A stretch of 8,285 bases of DNA, taken from NCBI GenBank assembly GCA_009839585.1, contig VXPI01000021.1, positions 1-8,285 of the forward strand. Reading direction: 5' to 3'. The translations under genes were made by a program, and so were the position numbers. This DNA is from Gammaproteobacteria bacterium. Lineage in GTDB: Bacteria; Pseudomonadota; Gammaproteobacteria; Arenicellales; Poriferihabitantaceae. The notes under the pieces are model-generated. The model did no database searches. It had not been told where the DNA came from and saw only the letters and a program-made list of their open reading frames with translations. Numbering within the stretch: the stretch's first letter is position 1; every line of letters begins with the position of its first letter. Positions 6,165-8,285 of this stretch are shown here, in pieces.

Positions 6165-7334
6165 ATGACTACTCTTGATCGAACCATCGATATGCTGGGC
6201 AGGCTGGTTGGATTTCCGACCGTTTCGGCGAACAGTAATCTGGACATGATCAATTTTCTGGCAGAAGTGCTGGAAAACGCAAAGGCAAGAGTACACATTT
6301 ATCATGACGAAACGGGAAACAAGGCGAACCTGTTTGCAACGATCGGTCCTGGAGAGGAGGGGGGGATCGTTCTGGCAGGTCATAGCGATGTTGTACCCGT
6401 TACGGATCAGGCCTGGACGACCGATCCATTTCAAATGAAGCAAGAGCACAGTCGCCTGTTTGGCCGGGGTACCTGTGATATGAAGGGATTCATTGCAGCA
6501 GCAGTTACCATGGCTCCTGAATTCTCAAAACTTGCGAAACGTCGTCCTATTCATTTCGCCTTTACCTATGACGAAGAGGTGGGCTGCTTCGGAGCCAAGG
6601 CCCTGATTGAGTGCCTCAAACAGCAAGGAGTCAGCCCCAGGGTGGCAATAGTCGGAGAGCCAACCTCGATGCGCGTGATTGATGGACACAAGGGCTGTTA
6701 TGAATATTCTGCCCACTTTTGTGGCCAGGGGGGTCATGGCTCATTGCCGGACACGGGGGTCAATGCGGTTGAATATGCCGCACAATATGTTCACGAGCTG
6801 GTGAACATCAAGAAACAGCTAGAAAAACGTGCGCCCAAAGACAGTCTTTATAATCCCCCATGGACAACCATCAACACAGGTCGATTCAATGGCGGGATTG
6901 CCCGAAATGTCATTCCCGAACAAGCCAGCGTCGAATGGGAAATGCGGCCGGTATGCGAGGAAGATGCTGATTTTGTGAAGTCCAGACTGCAACAGTTTTG
7001 TAACCAAAACCTGTTGCCGAAAATGCGCTCAGTGTGTCCACAGGCCCGCATTGATCTCGAAATCGTTTCAGAAATTGAGGATTTTGAACCTGCCGAACAA
7101 AACGAGGCGAAGGACATTCTTGCCGAGTTAACGGGTTCAAACGAGTCAGACCTCGTCTCGTTTGGTACGGAAGCCGGAATTTATCAGTCCATGGGCATGA
7201 ATGTTGCTGTTTGCGGTCCAGGCTCAATCGATCAAGCACACAAACCGGACGAATATGTGACCATAGAGCAAATGGACTCCTGTCTCAAAATGCTGGGAGG
7301 CCTGACCCAGAAGCTGCAAGATCGACCTGGTTGA
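6165..7334 (+). CDS. M20 family deacetylase, ArgE-like; possible N-acetyl-diaminobutyrate deacetylase
   Basis: This is a di-zinc amidohydrolase of 389 aa, the usual ArgE length. Visible metal and catalytic residues are His73 and Asp75 (AGHSDVVPV), Asp105 (GRGTCDMKGF), Glu137 and Glu138 (TYDEEVGC), Glu165 (GEPT) and His359 (DQAHKPDEY). The dimerisation or lid domain sits around 180-290, with GGHGSLP at 189-195. ArgE removes acetyl from N-alpha-acetylornithine. The product expected from the upstream ectoine-hydrolase-like enzyme, N-alpha-acetyl-diaminobutyrate, is the same molecule one methylene shorter. With the start only 6 bases after the M24 stop, the pair is almost certainly co-translated, so deacetylation of that intermediate is the favoured job. 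Arginine biosynthesis or a general N-acyl amino acid hydrolase are alternatives. No signal peptide is seen, so it is cytoplasmic. Confidence 0.85.
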   Translation: MTTLDRTIDMLGRLVGFPTVSANSNLDMINFLAEVLENAKARVHIYHDETGNKANLFATIGPGEEGGIVLAGHSDVVPVTDQAWTTDPFQMKQEHSRLFGRGTCDMKGFIAAAVTMAPEFSKLAKRRPIHFAFTYDEEVGCFGAKALIECLKQQGVSPRVAIVGEPTSMRVIDGHKGCYEYSAHFCGQGGHGSLPDTGVNAVEYAAQYVHELVNIKKQLEKRAPKDSLYNPPWTTINTGRFNGGIARNVIPEQASVEWEMRPVCEEDADFVKSRLQQFCNQNLLPKMRSVCPQARIDLEIVSEIEDFEPAEQNEAKDILAELTGSNESDLVSFGTEAGIYQSMGMNVAVCGPGSIDQAHKPDEYVTIEQMDSCLKMLGGLTQKLQDRPG

Positions 7335-7350
7335 TGGACAAATCCGGACA

Positions 7351-7368
7351 ATTTGGCAGTTGCCGAAT
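7351..7368 (+). other. Hairpin just after the deacetylase stop
   Basis: ATTTGGC (7351-7357) pairs with GCCGAAT (7362-7368) around an AGTT loop, with one G-T wobble pair. It lies 17 bases past the stop codon. There is no following T-run, so it is more likely an RNA 3' stabiliser or a protein site than an intrinsic terminator. Confidence 0.3.
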
Positions 7369-7383
7369 GAAAGTCGGTCGATA

Positions 7384-7403
7384 GCACCCTCAGGTTGAGG
7401 TGC
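7384..7403 (+). other. Second hairpin in the intergenic region
   Basis: GCAC and CTCA (7384-7392, one bulged C) pair with TGAG and GTGC (7396-7403) around a GGT loop, giving eight base pairs. It is followed by CGGAACGG rather than T residues, so it is not a standard terminator. Confidence 0.3.
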
Positions 7404-7542
7404 CGGAACGGTTTGTAGGTAGAACCAGGCGCGACCCCGATTGAAGTTGGCGATAGCGATGGCTAACCCTCTCGACGGGCCAAGGGTGAACCAGAGAAAA
7501 CGTGCCATGTCCATCCTTCCAGCCAATAGCCCAGAAAATGTG

Positions 7543-7571
7543 TTGCATACTGAGTCCGCTTAATACAATAT
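7543..7571 (+). promoter_or_regulatory. Candidate promoter of the acyl-CoA dehydrogenase gene
   Basis: TTGCAT (7543-7548) as -35 is followed after 17 bases by CAATAT (7566-7571). A better -10 hexamer, TACAAT (7564-7569), overlaps it at 15-base spacing. Transcription would start near 7577, leaving a leader of about 45 bases. Confidence 0.4.
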
Positions 7572-7578
7572 CCGCATT

Positions 7579-7593
7579 ATTCACAAAGTGAAT
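7579..7593. promoter_or_regulatory. Palindrome ATTCACAAAGTGAAT, candidate operator
   Basis: This is a perfect 6-3-6 inverted repeat at the predicted transcription start of the dehydrogenase gene, where a bound repressor would block initiation. No second copy was found in the window. The regulator is unknown. Confidence 0.42.
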
Positions 7594-7612
7594 TTCCTCA
7601 CTCAAATATAGC

Positions 7613-7617
7613 AGGGA
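7613..7617 (+). promoter_or_regulatory. Ribosome binding site of the acyl-CoA dehydrogenase gene
   Basis: AGGGA lies five bases before ATG 7623 and supports that start. It is clearer than any ribosome binding site of the three genes upstream on this strand. Confidence 0.5.
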
Positions 7618-7622
7618 TATTG

Positions 7623-8285
7623 ATGACATCTCCCCACCCGCAACAACGCAGCTTGCGCGAACAGGCCCAGGCTCTTGCAATGAAATTTTTCAAGGGCCGG
7701 GCCATGGAAGTTGATCGGAGCGAAGCATATCCATGGGACAATGTCGATGCTCTGGTCAAACAGGGCTTCATGGGCATGACGATACCTGAAGAATACGGTG
7801 GAAAGGGGGCCAGCTACCTTGATGCTGTACTGGTGGTTGAAGAAGTTGCCAAAGTCTGCGGTGTAACTGCACGTATTGTGGTTGAAGGGAACATGGGTGC
7901 GATCGGCGCCATTATGAAATATGGGAGTGAGGCACAGAAACAGCTTGCCGCACGGCTGGTACTGACAGGCGATAAACCGGCAATCTGCATCACGGAGCCG
8001 GAAGCCGGCAGTGCAGCAACTCAAATGACCACCAAGGCCGTTAAACAGGGTGACTGCTATATTATCAATGGCAAAAAACACTGGATAACCGGAGGAGGAA
8101 TTTCCAATCTGCATCTGGTTTTCGCAAAAGTAATTGAAAATGGTGAAGTGCTTGGGATCGGTGGATTTATTGTCGTCAGAGAGGAATCCAGTGGATTGGT
8201 GATCGGGGATCGAGAGCCCTCGATGGGCTTGCGGGGCATCCCCGAAACCGAAATGTATTTCAAGGATCTTGAGGTGCATGAAGAC
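7623..8285 (+). CDS. Acyl-CoA dehydrogenase superfamily protein, 3' end beyond window
   Basis: The first 221 codons are present and the frame is open to the right edge. Family members are about 380 aa, so over half is visible. The all-alpha N-terminal domain contains FMGMTIPEEYGGKGASYLDA (49-68), matching the conserved GG.G stretch. The FAD and substrate contact CITEPEAGSAATQM (122-135) and the FAD-binding HWITGGGISN (153-162) mark the middle beta domain. The catalytic Glu, normally near residue 370, is outside the window, so activity cannot be confirmed. Arg84 (VTARIVVE) sits where short-chain enzymes usually have a small or hydrophobic residue, which may signal an acidic acyl group on the substrate. 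Substrate and link to the upstream genes are unknown. A shorter reading from ATG 7680 would lose family sequence. Confidence 0.85.
   Translation, partial: MTSPHPQQRSLREQAQALAMKFFKGRAMEVDRSEAYPWDNVDALVKQGFMGMTIPEEYGGKGASYLDAVLVVEEVAKVCGVTARIVVEGNMGAIGAIMKYGSEAQKQLAARLVLTGDKPAICITEPEAGSAATQMTTKAVKQGDCYIINGKKHWITGGGISNLHLVFAKVIENGEVLGIGGFIVVREESSGLVIGDREPSMGLRGIPETEMYFKDLEVHED

Larger units (their letters stand above)
7335..7622. other. Intergenic region between the deacetylase and acyl-CoA dehydrogenase genes
   Basis: This 288-base gap has no convincing gene. It holds two hairpins near the deacetylase end (7351-7368 and 7384-7403) and promoter and palindrome candidates near the dehydrogenase start (7543-7593). 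The break in gene spacing suggests the dehydrogenase has its own transcription signal. Confidence 0.5.

Noticed and set aside
7224..7526. 100-codon minus-strand frame covering the deacetylase end and the intergenic gap
   Set aside because: It overlaps the deacetylase by over 100 bases, lacks a ribosome binding site and shows no family motif.
7602..8279. 225-codon minus-strand frame
   Set aside because: It lies antisense to the clear acyl-CoA dehydrogenase reading frame and is rich in Cys, His and Phe in a way typical of an antisense shadow.

Overview
The window reads as chromosomal DNA of a proteobacterium with roughly balanced base composition. A marine or saline gammaproteobacterium is my best guess. 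The guess rests on Pseudomonas-like WbpA/WbpE sugar enzymes beside compatible-solute and imino-acid catabolism genes. Seven protein genes are supported. No tRNA, rRNA, CRISPR array or complete mobile element was seen.

Layout. Positions 1-205 hold no recognisable gene, only short hairpins. Positions 206-3480 form a leftward three-gene cluster, read in the order class I glutamine amidotransferase (2746-3480), WbpE-type PLP sugar aminotransferase (1577-2725), WbpA-type UDP-GlcNAc 6-dehydrogenase (206-1516). A divergent intergenic region follows (3481-3818). Three rightward genes come next: a two-cysteine 4-hydroxyproline 2-epimerase type enzyme (3819-4835), an ectoine hydrolase (DoeA/EutD)-like M24 protein (4977-6158), and, 6 bases later, an ArgE-like M20 deacetylase (6165-7334). 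After a 288-base gap with hairpins, a candidate promoter and a palindrome, an acyl-CoA dehydrogenase superfamily gene starts at 7623 and runs off the right edge.

How the genes may work together. WbpA and WbpE are two non-consecutive steps of the route from UDP-GlcNAc to UDP-2,3-diacetamido-uronic acids used in surface polysaccharide. The dehydrogenase and acetyltransferase that complete the route are not in the window. On the right, the M24 protein matches ectoine hydrolase in motifs, including the characteristic loss of M24 metal ligands. It would open ectoine to an N-acetyl-diaminobutyrate, and the adjacent M20 protein is well placed to remove the acetyl group, the job normally done by the unrelated DoeB/EutE. 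The epimerase could feed hydroxyproline, or act on a hydroxylated ectoine intermediate. A tandem direct repeat (TTGGTCCAAA, ATGGTACAAA) upstream of the M24 gene looks like a regulator site.

The most interesting hypothesis is a variant ectoine/hydroxyectoine degradation module with an M20 deacetylase replacing DoeB and a proline-racemase-fold epimerase alongside. Individual family assignments are firm. The pathway proposal is inference.
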